A DNA stretch of 64,000 bases from Kitasatospora sp. NBC_00458 (GCF_036013975.1 NZ_CP107904.1:6473001-6537000), one strand, 5' to 3'. Positions 16,409-24,122 are shown, counted from the first letter of the stretch. The notes: generated by a model not told the origin, from the letters alone. Made by a program: numbers and translations.

Positions 16409-17251
16409 ATGAAGACCATACGCAAGCACGTCCCGCATCTGGTGACGGTCGTGCTGATGCTGCTGGGCATGATGACCGCCGCGACCGCGCAGGCGCAGGC
16501 GGCCCCGCAACGGCTCACCGCCAGCGCGACCGTGTGCTCCAACTCCCCCATCCCGACCGGGTGGGTCATCACCAGCTCGTACAGCAGCAGCGGCTGTCCG
16601 GGCACCGGCGTCGCGTACACCATCGCCGACACGACCGGGCTGACCTACGCCACGGTGTGCTCCATGTCGCCGATCCCGGCGGGCTGGGCCGTGACCAGCT
16701 CGTACAGCAGCGGCGGGTGCATCGGCACCGGCTACGCCTACTCGATCGCCAACCTCGCCAACCAGAGGAACGCCACCGTGTGTTCGTTCTCGCCGATCCC
16801 GGCGGGCTGGGTCATCACGAGCTCGTACAGCAGCGGCGGGTGCGCGGGCACGGGCTACGCGTACTCGCTGGCCAACACGGCCGGGCTGTCGTACGCCACG
16901 GTGTGCTCGATGTCGCCGATCCCGGCGGGCTGGGTGATCACGAGCTCGTACAGCAGCGGTGGCTGCGCGGGCACGGGCTACGCGTACTCGCTGGCCAACA
17001 CCGCCAACCTGACCAACGCCACGGTGTGCTCGATGTCGCCGATCCCGGCGGGCTGGGTGATCACGAGCTCGTACAGCAGCGGTGGCTGCGCCGGCACCGG
17101 CTACGCCTACACCATCGCCAAGCTCACCACGCAGACCTACGCCACCGTGTGCTCGTTCTCGCCGATCCCGGCGGGCTGGGTCGTCTCCGGCTCCGTCAGC
17201 ACCGGCGGCTGCGCCGGCAGCGGCATCGCCTACAACATCCGCAAGGTCTGA
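16409..17251 (+). CDS. Secreted protein of six tandem 41-residue repeats
   Basis: 280 residues from ATG 16409 (TGAGG upstream). A signal peptide ends around AQAQA (residue 31). From residue 40 on the protein is six repeats of 41 residues (40-80, 81-121, 122-162, 163-203, 204-244, 245-280, the last cut short). The consensus starts ATVCSMSPIPAGWVITSSYS, then SGGCAGTGYAYSLAN. Each repeat has two cysteines 20 residues apart, so a disulfide per repeat is likely. Repeats 3-5 are nearly identical at DNA level (123-bp period), a sign of recent expansion. I know no function. A surface or matrix binding role is a guess. Confidence 0.85.
   Translation: MKTIRKHVPHLVTVVLMLLGMMTAATAQAQAAPQRLTASATVCSNSPIPTGWVITSSYSSSGCPGTGVAYTIADTTGLTYATVCSMSPIPAGWAVTSSYSSGGCIGTGYAYSIANLANQRNATVCSFSPIPAGWVITSSYSSGGCAGTGYAYSLANTAGLSYATVCSMSPIPAGWVITSSYSSGGCAGTGYAYSLANTANLTNATVCSMSPIPAGWVITSSYSSGGCAGTGYAYTIAKLTTQTYATVCSFSPIPAGWVVSGSVSTGGCAGSGIAYNIRKV
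16526..17248 (+). repeat. 123-bp tandem coding repeat, six units
   Basis: In-frame repeat array that encodes the repeats of the secreted protein. Units begin at 16526, 16649, 16772, 16895, 17018 and 17141. Nearly all differences between units 3, 4 and 5 fall at the variable linker before the next ATVC. Confidence 0.9.
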
Positions 17252-17281
17252 TCGTCCGCCGTCGAGGTCCTGCGCGAAGCC

Positions 17282-17311
17282 GACGGCCCGCACCGCACGG
17301 TGCGGGCCGTC
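17282..17311 (+). terminator. Strong hairpin terminator
   Basis: GACGGCCCGCACC, loop GCAC, GGTGCGGGCCGTC: a perfect 13-bp stem followed by CACCCTTTTCC. It lies 30 bp after the six-repeat gene. Confidence 0.9.
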
Positions 17312-17319
17312 ACCCTTTT

Positions 17320-17354
17320 CCGGATTCCGGATTCCGGATTCCGGATTCCGGCTT
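17320..17354. repeat. 7-bp tandem repeat (CCGGATT) x5
   Basis: Four CCGGATT units and one CCGGCTT right after the terminator. It is a likely slippage tract and lies outside genes. Confidence 0.9.
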
Positions 17355-17459
17355 CCGCCGCTTCGAGGGCGCGGAAATGAGGGAGACAGGGGTTCGCGGC
17401 GCGGGGTAGAAAGGCCGCGTCCTCCGGAAGGGGCCGGGGGCGGGAGCGTCGGAGGACGA

Positions 17460-17477
17460 ATGCGGGCTGCGCGGTGA
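17460..17477 (+). promoter_or_regulatory. Five-codon mini-ORF (MRAAR) coupled to the next gene
   Basis: ATG at 17460 has an ideal GGAGGACGA site. It encodes Met-Arg-Ala-Ala-Arg and its TGA overlaps the GTG start at 17474 (GTGA). The strong ribosome site belongs to the mini-ORF, so the downstream gene may be translated by re-initiation. It may instead be an accident of GC-rich sequence. Confidence 0.4.
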
Positions 17478-18184
17478 AGGTGAGGACCACGGTCCACCGG
17501 GTCAGGACGGGCCGGGGGGAGTACCGGGTGGTGTCCGTCAGCCCTCGGGAGGGCCGGGCCGCGCTGTACGAGAGCCAGTTCACGATGGAGATGTACGTCG
17601 ACCGCGCGGGGGCCGGGGTCCTGGCCACGGCCTGGGCGCTGGCCGCACGATCACGGCGCTCGCTGGTCCACCTGCCGCTGCGGACCTGGGCCCGCGGACC
17701 GGCCGGCATGTCGGAGTGGGTGCACAGCGGGCTCGGGCTGGACCTCGTCCTGCTCCAGCGCGACCTGGGCTTCCCGCCCTCGCGGTGGAAGGAGGTCCGG
17801 GCCCGGCTGGGAGCGGGGGCGCCGCACACCGTCGACATCCCGGAGACGGACTTCCCGGCGGAGGACGCGATCGACTACGAGAGCCACCGGCACGCCGGGT
17901 GGCGGGACGGGCTGCGTTTCGCCCTCACCGCGCGGACGTTGTTCGTCTCGGGTACCGCCGAGGCGTTCCGCTGGTCGGGATCGCGGGTCAGGTCGCTCAG
18001 CACCGAGGCGCCCTCGGTGGCGGCTGGCCGCCCGGGGGCGGCCGGGCACGCGGGGGGCGTCCACTACTGCGTCGAGCTGGACCACGAGCCCGGTCAGGGC
18101 CGGGGCAAGGGGTTCTGGACGCCGGCGAAGACGGATCCCGGCATGCTCCACATCGAGTACGCCCCCGGCTGGCGGGCGGCCTGA
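17474..18184 (+). CDS. Hypothetical protein, 236 aa
   Basis: GTG start at 17474. A soluble protein without signal peptide or membrane helix: MKVRTTVHRVRTGRGEYRVV opens with beta-type sequence, the middle has HLPLRTWARGPAGMSEWVHS and LGLDLVLLQRDLGFPPSRW, and the end HYCVELDHEPGQGRGKGFW. I do not recognise the family. It has an own start in the terminator-insulated region after the repeat protein and stands alone; next gene on the strand begins about 300 bp later. Confidence 0.65.
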   Translation: MKVRTTVHRVRTGRGEYRVVSVSPREGRAALYESQFTMEMYVDRAGAGVLATAWALAARSRRSLVHLPLRTWARGPAGMSEWVHSGLGLDLVLLQRDLGFPPSRWKEVRARLGAGAPHTVDIPETDFPAEDAIDYESHRHAGWRDGLRFALTARTLFVSGTAEAFRWSGSRVRSLSTEAPSVAAGRPGAAGHAGGVHYCVELDHEPGQGRGKGFWTPAKTDPGMLHIEYAPGWRAA

Positions 18185-18467
18185 CGGGCGGACGGCGCCC
18201 GGGTGTTCTCGATTCGCCCCGCGGTGCCGGTGCACCGGTGTGGCACCCCGGCGCTCGCGGTGCCCTTCCTCAGGCCACCGGTCTCGTCCACCACCGGGAC
18301 GGCGTCCTGGTTCCACCGGGCCCGGTCCACCTGCCGGCGGCCGGCGGAAGCCGACCTGCCGCCCCGAGGCGCCGTCCGCCCACGGGCCGAGACCGAGATC
18401 CGCAGCTGGTACTAGGTTCACCATGAGATCGGGTACAGGTTTCATGGCACCGTCTCCTGCGGTGCCC

Positions 18468-18473
18468 TAGCGT
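18468..18473 (+). promoter_or_regulatory. -10 element TAGCGT, probable leaderless start of the sensor kinase
   Basis: TAGCGT is followed by exactly six bases and then the ATG at 18480; no Shine-Dalgarno site is visible. It lies in the 295-bp gap 18185-18479, where I see no other feature. Confidence 0.5.
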
Positions 18474-18479
18474 CGTGCC

Positions 18480-19727
18480 ATGACGATTCCAGCCGGACTG
18501 AGACGCACGGTCCTCCGGGCACAGCGGGACACCGGCTTTCTTGCCGCCGGTGTGCTCCCGCACCTGGCGCTGGTGCCCGTGTGGGCCTGGGCGGCGGCGA
18601 CCACCGCCAGGACGGGGGACTGGCTCCTCACGGTTTCCGTGTCGGCCGCCCTGGTCCTGCTCGGCACCCCGGTGCTGACGGCCGTTCAGCGGGTGCGCTA
18701 CCGGGCGCTCATCGGTGTGGACGTCCCCCGGCTCACCCCCGCCGCGCAGGAACGGCGGACGTGGGCCTCGACCGCCCGGTGGCTCGCGGCGGCGCGGCCT
18801 TGGCGCAAGATCGGCTACCACCTCCTGCTGGGCCCGCTGCTCGCGCTGCTGGAGCTGCTGGTGCTCGCGGCGGCGGCGGCGTGCCTGGCGGGCGCCCTCG
18901 CCTGCGCCTGGTCGTGGGCGCTGCCGACCGGAATCCGCCGGGACTGGTTCGGCTACCTGACCCAGCTGCCGGTTTACACGGCGGCCGGACTCCTCCTCCT
19001 GTGCGCCCTGCCCTGGACCGCGCGGGCAGTGGCCCGGGCCGAGGCGCGGCTGGCGTCGGGCCTGCTCGGGCCCAGCCGGGCGCAGCGGCTCCAGAAGCGG
19101 GTCGATCAGCTGGCCGTGAGCCGGACCGACCTGATCGAGGCCGTCGACGCGGAGCGCCGCCGGATCGAGCGCGACCTGCACGACGGCACCCAGCAGCGGT
19201 TGGTGTCTCTCGCGGTCAACCTGGGTCTGGCCATCGCCACCCGCCCGGACTTGTCGAGCGATGCCCGCGAGGTGATCGCGAATGCGCACCTGGAGGCGAA
19301 GGAGGCGATCGCCGAACTCAACGACCTGGTGCGGGGGCTGCACCCGGCCGTGCTCGAAGACCGGGGTCTGGACGCGGCGTTGTCCGGGCTGGCCGCCCGC
19401 ACGCCCCTGCCGGTGCGGCTGCGGGTCGATCTGGAGGAGCGGGTGGCGCCCAGCGTGGAGTCGGTCGCGTACTTCGTGATCTCCGAGGCGCTGACCAATG
19501 CGACGAAGCACGCCAACGCGATGCGTGCGGAGGTGATGGTCAGCCAGGTCGGCGAGGTGCTGCGAGTACGCGTGACCGACGACGGGCTGGGCGGTGCCGA
19601 CGCCGCCGCCGGCACGGGGCTGACCGGGCTGGCCAAGCGGGTCTGCTCCCTCGACGGGGCCTTCCACGTCAGCAGCCCCGTCGGCGGGCCCACCACCATC
19701 ACCGCGGAGCTGCCGTGCGCGCGGTGA
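18480..19727 (+). CDS. NarL-type sensor histidine kinase
   Basis: 415 residues. Membrane helices at about 18-38, 47-65, 113-145 and 158-178, then a short linker and a HisKA_3 domain. The phospho-accepting histidine is in RRRIERDLHDGTQQRLVSLA. The ATPase domain has ISEALTNATKHANA (N box) and VRVTDDGLGGAD, then GTGLTGLAKRV (G boxes). The response-regulator gene starts before its stop (13-bp overlap), so the two are a pair. Signal is unknown. DesK-like cell-envelope sensors have the same plan. Confidence 0.9.
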   Translation: MTIPAGLRRTVLRAQRDTGFLAAGVLPHLALVPVWAWAAATTARTGDWLLTVSVSAALVLLGTPVLTAVQRVRYRALIGVDVPRLTPAAQERRTWASTARWLAAARPWRKIGYHLLLGPLLALLELLVLAAAAACLAGALACAWSWALPTGIRRDWFGYLTQLPVYTAAGLLLLCALPWTARAVARAEARLASGLLGPSRAQRLQKRVDQLAVSRTDLIEAVDAERRRIERDLHDGTQQRLVSLAVNLGLAIATRPDLSSDAREVIANAHLEAKEAIAELNDLVRGLHPAVLEDRGLDAALSGLAARTPLPVRLRVDLEERVAPSVESVAYFVISEALTNATKHANAMRAEVMVSQVGEVLRVRVTDDGLGGADAAAGTGLTGLAKRVCSLDGAFHVSSPVGGPTTITAELPCAR

Positions 19728-20365
19728 TCGCCGAGGATTCGGTGTTGTTGCGGGTCGGCCTGATCAAGGTGCTGGAGATGGGCGGCTTCCAGGTCGCCGC
19801 GGAAGCCGGCGACGCGGAGGGGCTGTTGGCGGCGGTGGCGGAGCACCGGCCCGAACTCGCCTTGATCGACGTCCGGATGCCGCCCGGCTTCACCGACGAG
19901 GGGGTGCGGGCGGCGATGGAGATCCGTCGGCGCTGGCCGGGGACGCCGGTGGTGCTGCTTTCGCAGTACGTGGAGGAGCGGTACGCGGCCGACCTGCTGT
20001 CCGCGAACACCAGCGGTGTGGGCTACCTGCTCAAGCAGCGGGTCGCCGACGTCGCCGACTTCGTGGCGGCGGTCCGGCGAGTGGCGGACGGGGGCACGGC
20101 GCTGGACCCGCAGGTCGTCGCCCAGTTGCTGCTGCGGCGCGACAGCGACCCGCTCGCGCGGCTGACCCCCCGCGAACGGGAGGTGCTGGGATTGATGGCC
20201 GAGGGGCGCTCCAACGCCGGCATCGCGCAGGCGCTGGTGGTCAGCGAGAGCGCCGTGGCGAAGCACATCAACAACATCTTCGCCAAGCTCGACCTGCCCG
20301 TGGTCGACGCGGACCACCGCCGCGTCCTGGCCGTGCTGCGGTTCCTCGGAGCGTCCCGGGCCTGA
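19715..20365 (+). CDS. NarL/FixJ-family response regulator
   Basis: 216 residues from GTG 19715. The receiver holds AEDSVLLRVGL (acidic pocket), ALIDVRMPPGF (phosphorylated Asp) and YLLKQR (conserved Lys). The output is a LuxR-type helix-turn-helix, LTPREREVLGLMAEGRSNAG then SESAVAKHINNIFAKLDL. It controls transcription on phosphorylation by the overlapping sensor kinase. The end of the gene abuts the DUF397 remnants at 20399. Confidence 0.92.
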   Translation: MRAVIAEDSVLLRVGLIKVLEMGGFQVAAEAGDAEGLLAAVAEHRPELALIDVRMPPGFTDEGVRAAMEIRRRWPGTPVVLLSQYVEERYAADLLSANTSGVGYLLKQRVADVADFVAAVRRVADGGTALDPQVVAQLLLRRDSDPLARLTPREREVLGLMAEGRSNAGIAQALVVSESAVAKHINNIFAKLDLPVVDADHRRVLAVLRFLGASRA

Positions 20366-20398
20366 CCCTCCCAGCCGTGATCACGGTCTACGGCCGGA

Positions 20399-20472
20399 GT
20401 GCCGGCTCCCTTCGGGCCTTCCGGGTCAGTGCCAGGGAGGCTTTCTGGGACAGCACTTCAGCCACTCGCGCA
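20399..20472 (-). pseudogene. XRE 3'-end remnant (distal copy)
   Basis: The minus strand reads as a decayed version of the last two dozen residues of the XRE gene at 21010: AEVLSQKASLALTRKARR compared with VVEALPKAASLALIQKARK. It lies just past the second DUF397 gene. It is the third copy of this tail in the locus. Confidence 0.75.
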
Positions 20473-20498
20473 GGTCGGGGCGGGCGGGGGAGCGGGTG

Positions 20499-20705
20499 TC
20501 AGACGGTGCCGAACTCGTCGTCCTGGAGGGCGGTGACGAAGGAGTGCCACGCGTCGGCGGGGAAGACGAGGGCCGGGCCCTGGGGGTCCTTGGAGTCGCG
20601 CACGGGAACGGCGCCGGGGAAGCTCGCGGAGACCTCCACGCAGTTGCCGCCGTTGTTGGAGTGCGACGACTTGTACCAGGCCGCGTGGGACAGCTCGGGG
20701 TTCAT
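20499..20705 (-). CDS. DUF397 protein, distal copy
   Basis: 68 residues: AAWYKSSHSNNGGNCVEVSA, VPVRDSKDPQGPALVF, AWHSFVTALQ. It differs from the proximal copy (20807-21013) at only six positions. Like its twin, the ATG overlaps the TGA of an XRE tail sequence (here a remnant). A recent duplicate, probably still functional as a partner for the XRE regulator upstream. Confidence 0.9.
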   Translation of the reverse strand: MNPELSHAAWYKSSHSNNGGNCVEVSASFPGAVPVRDSKDPQGPALVFPADAWHSFVTALQDDEFGTV

Positions 20706-20707
20706 GG

Positions 20708-20780
20708 GGCCAGCTCCTTTCGGGCCTTCCGGATCAGTGCCAGGGAGGCTTTCTCGGACAGCACTTCAACCACTCGCGCA
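20708..20780 (-). pseudogene. XRE 3'-end remnant (middle copy)
   Basis: In the minus strand: VVEVLSEKASLALIRKARKE then LAP and TGA, an almost intact copy of the XRE C-terminus without the rest of the gene. It retains the ATGA junction with the DUF397 gene at 20499-20705. It shows that the duplicated unit was 'XRE tail plus DUF397'. Confidence 0.85.
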
Positions 20781-20806
20781 GGTCGGGGCGGGCGGGGGAG
20801 CGGGTG

Positions 20807-21013
20807 TCAGACGGTGCCGAACTCGCCGTCCTGGAGGGCGGTGACGAAGGAGTGCCACGCGTCGGCGGGGAAGACGAGGGCCGGGCCCTGGGGGTCCTTG
20901 GAGTCGCGCACGGGAACGGCACCGGGGAAGCTCGCGGAGACCTCCACGCATTCACCGCCGTTGGTGGAGTACGACGACTTGAACCAGGCCGCGTGGGACA
21001 GATCGGGGTTCAT
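20807..21013 (-). CDS. DUF397 protein, proximal copy
   Basis: 68 residues with the same domain as the distal copy (WFKSSYSTNGGECVEVSA). The start overlaps the stop of the intact XRE gene (ATGA), giving the standard XRE-DUF397 coupled pair. The partner function is known for WhiJ-type loci, where the small protein modulates a DNA-binding partner during development. Here the target is unknown. Confidence 0.92.
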   Translation of the reverse strand: MNPDLSHAAWFKSSYSTNGGECVEVSASFPGAVPVRDSKDPQGPALVFPADAWHSFVTALQDGEFGTV

Positions 21014-21840
21014 GGGGCCAGCTCCTTTCGAGCCTTCTGGATCAGTGCCAGTGACGCCGCCTTGGGCAGCGCTTCAACCACCAACTGATCGTACTGCCTC
21101 TCCCATGCCGTGACCGTTTCGCGAGCGCGCTCAAGATGGCCACGTGCGTGCGACTCGGCGTAGCCAACGACTGAACCATCCGGAAGGTCCAGCAACGTCA
21201 CCGGAAGTGCGAAGGGAAGGTTCTCACCCATCGAGAACGGCGCTACCTGAATGGTGATGTTCGGACGGGCGGCCAGTTCCTCGATGCGGTCCAGCTGTCT
21301 CAGCATGACGCCATGCCCGCCGACGGAACGAGCAATGCAGCTCTCGTCCAACACCGCATGGATGATGGGAGGCTTCTGGCGCTCAAGTAGGCGCTGGCGA
21401 GCAGCCAGCACGTCGACTCGCTCCTCAGCCTCGGCTTGCGTGATCGCCCCACGTTCAACGGATGCGCGAGCCAGCGCCTCGGCGTAGTCAGGTACTTGAA
21501 GAAGGCCTGTGACCACTGTCAAGGCGAACGTCCGTAGCCGTCGGCATCGCGCCTCGGCATCGGCGAACTCTGGGAAACCCTCCAGCAGACTTGCTTTGGC
21601 GTATCTGCGCCACAACTCGTAGAACGTGCCGCCTGTTTCGAACACGTCGTCGGCTTTAACCGCGAAGGCAGAGGTTACAGACTTCTTCGCTCGTTCTACG
21701 TACGAGACCATGGCGTTGGAGTACCCCATCCGCCGCCCGAGTTCGGTCTGCGACCAGCGCATGGCCCGCCTTGACCTGCGTAGTTCTATGCCGAAGCGGA
21801 TGAGTGGAGTTGATGTCGCGTCAAGGTCGATGTGGTTCAT
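21010..21840 (-). CDS. XRE regulator with DUF5753 domain (WhiJ-like)
   Basis: I start at ATG 21840 (MNHIDLDATSTPLIRFGIEL), 276 residues; the frame remains open to 21876. Helix-turn-helix at about residues 18-60 (MRWSQTELGRRMGYSNAMVS). The DUF5753 ligand-type region fills the rest, with LLQVPDYAEAL, VLAARQRLL, HAVLDESCIAR and a late YDQLVVEALPKAASLA. These regulators come with DUF397 partners, here two. It is divergent from the small genes at 21967, whose promoter it may control. Confidence 0.9.
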   Translation of the reverse strand: MNHIDLDATSTPLIRFGIELRRSRRAMRWSQTELGRRMGYSNAMVSYVERAKKSVTSAFAVKADDVFETGGTFYELWRRYAKASLLEGFPEFADAEARCRRLRTFALTVVTGLLQVPDYAEALARASVERGAITQAEAEERVDVLAARQRLLERQKPPIIHAVLDESCIARSVGGHGVMLRQLDRIEELAARPNITIQVAPFSMGENLPFALPVTLLDLPDGSVVGYAESHARGHLERARETVTAWERQYDQLVVEALPKAASLALIQKARKELAP

Positions 21841-21966
21841 GAGCGTTGCCACCAGATAACCCGTCGGAACGGTCAAGGTTAGACCCTGGTCATCGTAAGC
21901 ACGGCCGGGCCACCATGGCTACACCCCGTGAGAGATCCGGGACCCTGCGCAACCAATGGAGCCAAC

Positions 21967-22221
21967 ATGTCCAGCTGCCGCCGTATGCCCGTTTACGCCC
22001 CCGTCGTCGGCGAAGTGGTGCGCGACCTCGGCCACCGCGCCCCCACCGGCGGGGTCGTCGAAGGGGTCTACATGGACACCCTCAACGGCCTCGCCTACCT
22101 CCGGCACGAGGCCGGCGGGTGTGAGTGGACCACCAAGCCCGAGCACGTCCAGGCCCTCCCCCAGCCCCGCTACCTCTCCGTCCAGCAGCCCAGCCGGCCG
22201 CGCGCCAACGACCGGGCATGA
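21967..22221 (+). CDS. 84-aa conserved small protein divergent from XRE
   Basis: ATG 21967 with GGAG six bases upstream. Residues read YAPVVGEVVRDLGHRAPTGG, then VYMDTLNGLAYLRHEAGGCE and WTTKPEHV. Proteins of this sort, a short strand-rich domain ending in W-x-x-x-P, are often coded divergently from XRE/DUF397 pairs in streptomycetes. No known function. Overlaps the next gene by four bases (ATGA). Confidence 0.7.
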   Translation: MSSCRRMPVYAPVVGEVVRDLGHRAPTGGVVEGVYMDTLNGLAYLRHEAGGCEWTTKPEHVQALPQPRYLSVQQPSRPRANDRA

Positions 22222-22442
22222 ACCGGGCGTTCAAGCTGGTCGCCACCGCCGTCGGCGTCCCCGCCCTGAGCGCCCTCGCCGCCACCGCCGTCTGCTGGCC
22301 GATCCACGACGGGCCGCTCGGACCCCAGCTCCTGATCTTCGGCCTCATCCTCGCCACCGGCATCAGCGCGGGCCTGCCCGCCTGCTTCGCCTGGCTCTCG
22401 CCCGACGAAGCCGACGGCACCGACGCCGACCCCACCCCCTGA
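22218..22442 (+). CDS. 74-aa two-helix membrane protein
   Basis: 74 residues from ATG 22218, overlapping the upstream stop. Two membrane helices (VATAVGVPALSALAATAVCW; LLIFGLILATGISAGLPACF) and a short acidic tail. Unknown function; likely co-expressed with the 84-aa protein. Confidence 0.65.
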   Translation: MNRAFKLVATAVGVPALSALAATAVCWPIHDGPLGPQLLIFGLILATGISAGLPACFAWLSPDEADGTDADPTP

Positions 22443-22568
22443 ACTCCCGCGCGCCGGTGTGGTGCGGCGCACGGGAACCCCGGCCCGGCTCGCGACCCCA
22501 GCGCGAGCCGGGCCGGAACCACCATCACCACCCCCCGCCCCCAACTCCCCGAAGCCCCGGAGGCCCCC

Positions 22569-23057
22569 TTGCTGCACCAACTCCCCGACATCCTGACCAA
22601 CCCGCCCCGCCGCCGCCACGGCCACCAGGCGCTCATCCTCAACCGCGACGGCGCCCTCCTCCTCATCGGCCGCTCCCACACCTCCGGCCTCCACCTTCCC
22701 GGCGGCGACGCCGAACGCGACGAACTCCCCCACCTCGCCGCCCGCCGACACACCGAGACCCAGACCGGCCTCGTCCTCCCCCTCCGCTCGATCCTCGCCA
22801 CCGACCACACCGAAGCCGCCCTTCTCCCCGAAGCCCTCACCTTCATCCACTGGGGCGGCCGCCTCACCTCCGCACAGGAAGGCATCGTCGCCCGCCACCG
22901 CCCACCCCACACCGTCACCGCCGTCCACTGGCTCCACCGCGCCCAACTCCTCGACGCCATGCCCCCCGACCACTACCGCCGCACCACCCAGGCCCTCGAC
23001 GCCCTCACCAGAGGCGCCCACCTCCCCTTCCTCCTCCGCGGCACCCCCGCCGACTGA
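22569..23057 (+). CDS. Nudix-fold protein with degenerate Nudix box
   Basis: 162 residues from a TTG at 22569 with CGGAGG upstream. GHQALILNRDGALLLIGRSH and LHLPGGDAERDEL are the usual first strands and Nudix entry. In the box the REUxEExGU part reads R-H-T-E-T-Q-T-G-L. The REU glutamate is replaced by histidine and the EE pair by Thr-Gln, with a lone Glu one position before it. The enzyme may be inactive or use other residues; perhaps it only binds nucleotides. Coding is extremely C-rich in third positions. Its neighbours are the small genes 21967-22442. Confidence 0.75.
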   Translation: MLHQLPDILTNPPRRRHGHQALILNRDGALLLIGRSHTSGLHLPGGDAERDELPHLAARRHTETQTGLVLPLRSILATDHTEAALLPEALTFIHWGGRLTSAQEGIVARHRPPHTVTAVHWLHRAQLLDAMPPDHYRRTTQALDALTRGAHLPFLLRGTPAD

Positions 23058-23492
23058 TCCCGAAGTGTCGGCCGGTGCCCCGCCGGCGCCGAGGGCGCGC
23101 GGCCGTCGCGGGGGAGCATCGGCCGGAAAGCGCTGGATATACGGCCGTTCGTCTGGACTATTCATCGGTCGTCATCACCTCGTATCGATGACGGCTGCGG
23201 CAGGTCGAATTCCGGGCACTTCTCCGGCCCCGGGAAATCGCCAGGTGAATCGCCGGCGGACGGTTCGTGTTCCGGTCCTCTGCGATCCTGGGGGGCCACC
23301 GTGGTCGAGACCGGCTTTCCGGTGTGACTTTCCGTCAACCCTTCGCGCACGCCCGCTGTTGTCGGCGGTGTCGGGTTAGCTTTGTTCTGCTCGCCGAGTG
23401 AACGCGTGACGGGGTTTCGAAAGCGTCGGCTCGTGCCTCGTTCTTCGTCGCGTCCTCGTTCACCCGGACCATGGTCGACCGAAGGAGATGTC
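23058..23492. other. 435-bp gap before the I36-like gene
   Basis: No gene seen. The stretch has a lower GC content than its surroundings around 23340-23400 (GGGTTAGCTTTGTTCTGC), where the promoter of the next gene probably lies, but I cannot fix a -35/-10 pair. Confidence 0.4.
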
Positions 23493-23864
23493 TTGTCCGT
23501 CACGCGCAGGATTCTGCTCACGGCCGCTGTCCTGGCCAGCGCCGTCGTCATCGCCCCTCCGGCATCCGCCCAGCCTGCGGCGGCGCCCGCCGGGTCCGCC
23601 GGTGTCGCCCTGGCGCCCGGCTTCCACGCGTTCGCCTCCACGGGATTCTCGGGCCTGGACCGGTGGTTCAACGGCGCCGAGGGGGCGTGTAACTACGTCG
23701 GCGACAGCTGGAACGACAAGATCCGATCCGCCCGCACCGAGAGCAGCAACCGGGTGGAGCTGTGGGACAACGCCGACTGCACCGGTGGAGCGATCGTCAT
23801 CGACGGCTCCGGCTACAACAGCATCGGCGCCTGGGTCAGCGCCTACCGCGCCTACAGCAGCTAG
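23493..23864 (+). CDS. Secreted peptidase-inhibitor I36-like small protein
   Basis: 123 residues from TTG 23493, chosen for the strong GAAGGAG six bases before; an ATG 22 bases upstream is in another frame. Signal peptide VTRRILLTAAVLASAVVIAP ending ASA (about residue 27). The mature part has FHAFASTGFSGLDRWFNG, CNYVGDSWNDKIRSARTES, VELWDNADCTGG, a pattern of the I36/beta-gamma-crystallin-like fold with two cysteines. Its TAG stop is part of the CTAG target site of the MITE that follows. Confidence 0.75.
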   Translation: MSVTRRILLTAAVLASAVVIAPPASAQPAAAPAGSAGVALAPGFHAFASTGFSGLDRWFNGAEGACNYVGDSWNDKIRSARTESSNRVELWDNADCTGGAIVIDGSGYNSIGAWVSAYRAYSS

Positions 23865-24023
23865 GGCCTCTCTTTCGGATCTTGTCGGGCGCCCGACGCC
23901 GGAGCACGCACCTCGCCGGCTTGTCGTCAGTCGCCGATGCTCCGCATGGACTCCATCCTCCGCACCGCCGATGCACGCACTCCAACGCCGCGCGCTGATC
24001 CGACAACATCCGAAAGAGAGGCC
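23865..24023. mobile_element. 159-bp MITE between CTAG direct repeats
   Basis: Terminal inverted repeats GGCCTCTCTTTCGGAT then C/G-TTGTCGG match over about 24 bases with one mismatch (left end 23865, right end 24023). Flanking CTAG occurs at 23861-23864 and 24024-24027. There is no transposase gene. The ends match the element end at 29409 and more distantly the one in cobQ. The ends and the CTAG target look like an IS5-type element family; that link is inference. Confidence 0.8.
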
Positions 24024-24054
24024 CTAGGCCTTTTCCGTCGGTCATCGGATCCGC

Positions 24055-24099
24055 CGGTCCGTTCGGTCCGTTCAGTCCATTCGGCTCGTTCGGTTCGTC
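24055..24099. repeat. 9-bp imperfect tandem repeat x5
   Basis: CGGTCCGTT twice, then CAGTCCATT, CGGCTCGTT, CGGTTCGTC. It lies between the MITE and the hairpin at 24123; noncoding. Confidence 0.75.
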
Positions 24100-24122
24100 G
24101 ACTGACTTCCAAGGTGCGCACC

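Noticed and set aside
16526..17248. Possible CRISPR array because of regular repeats
   Set aside because: Period of 123 bp with no constant short repeat and unique spacers; it is an open coding frame with conserved residues.
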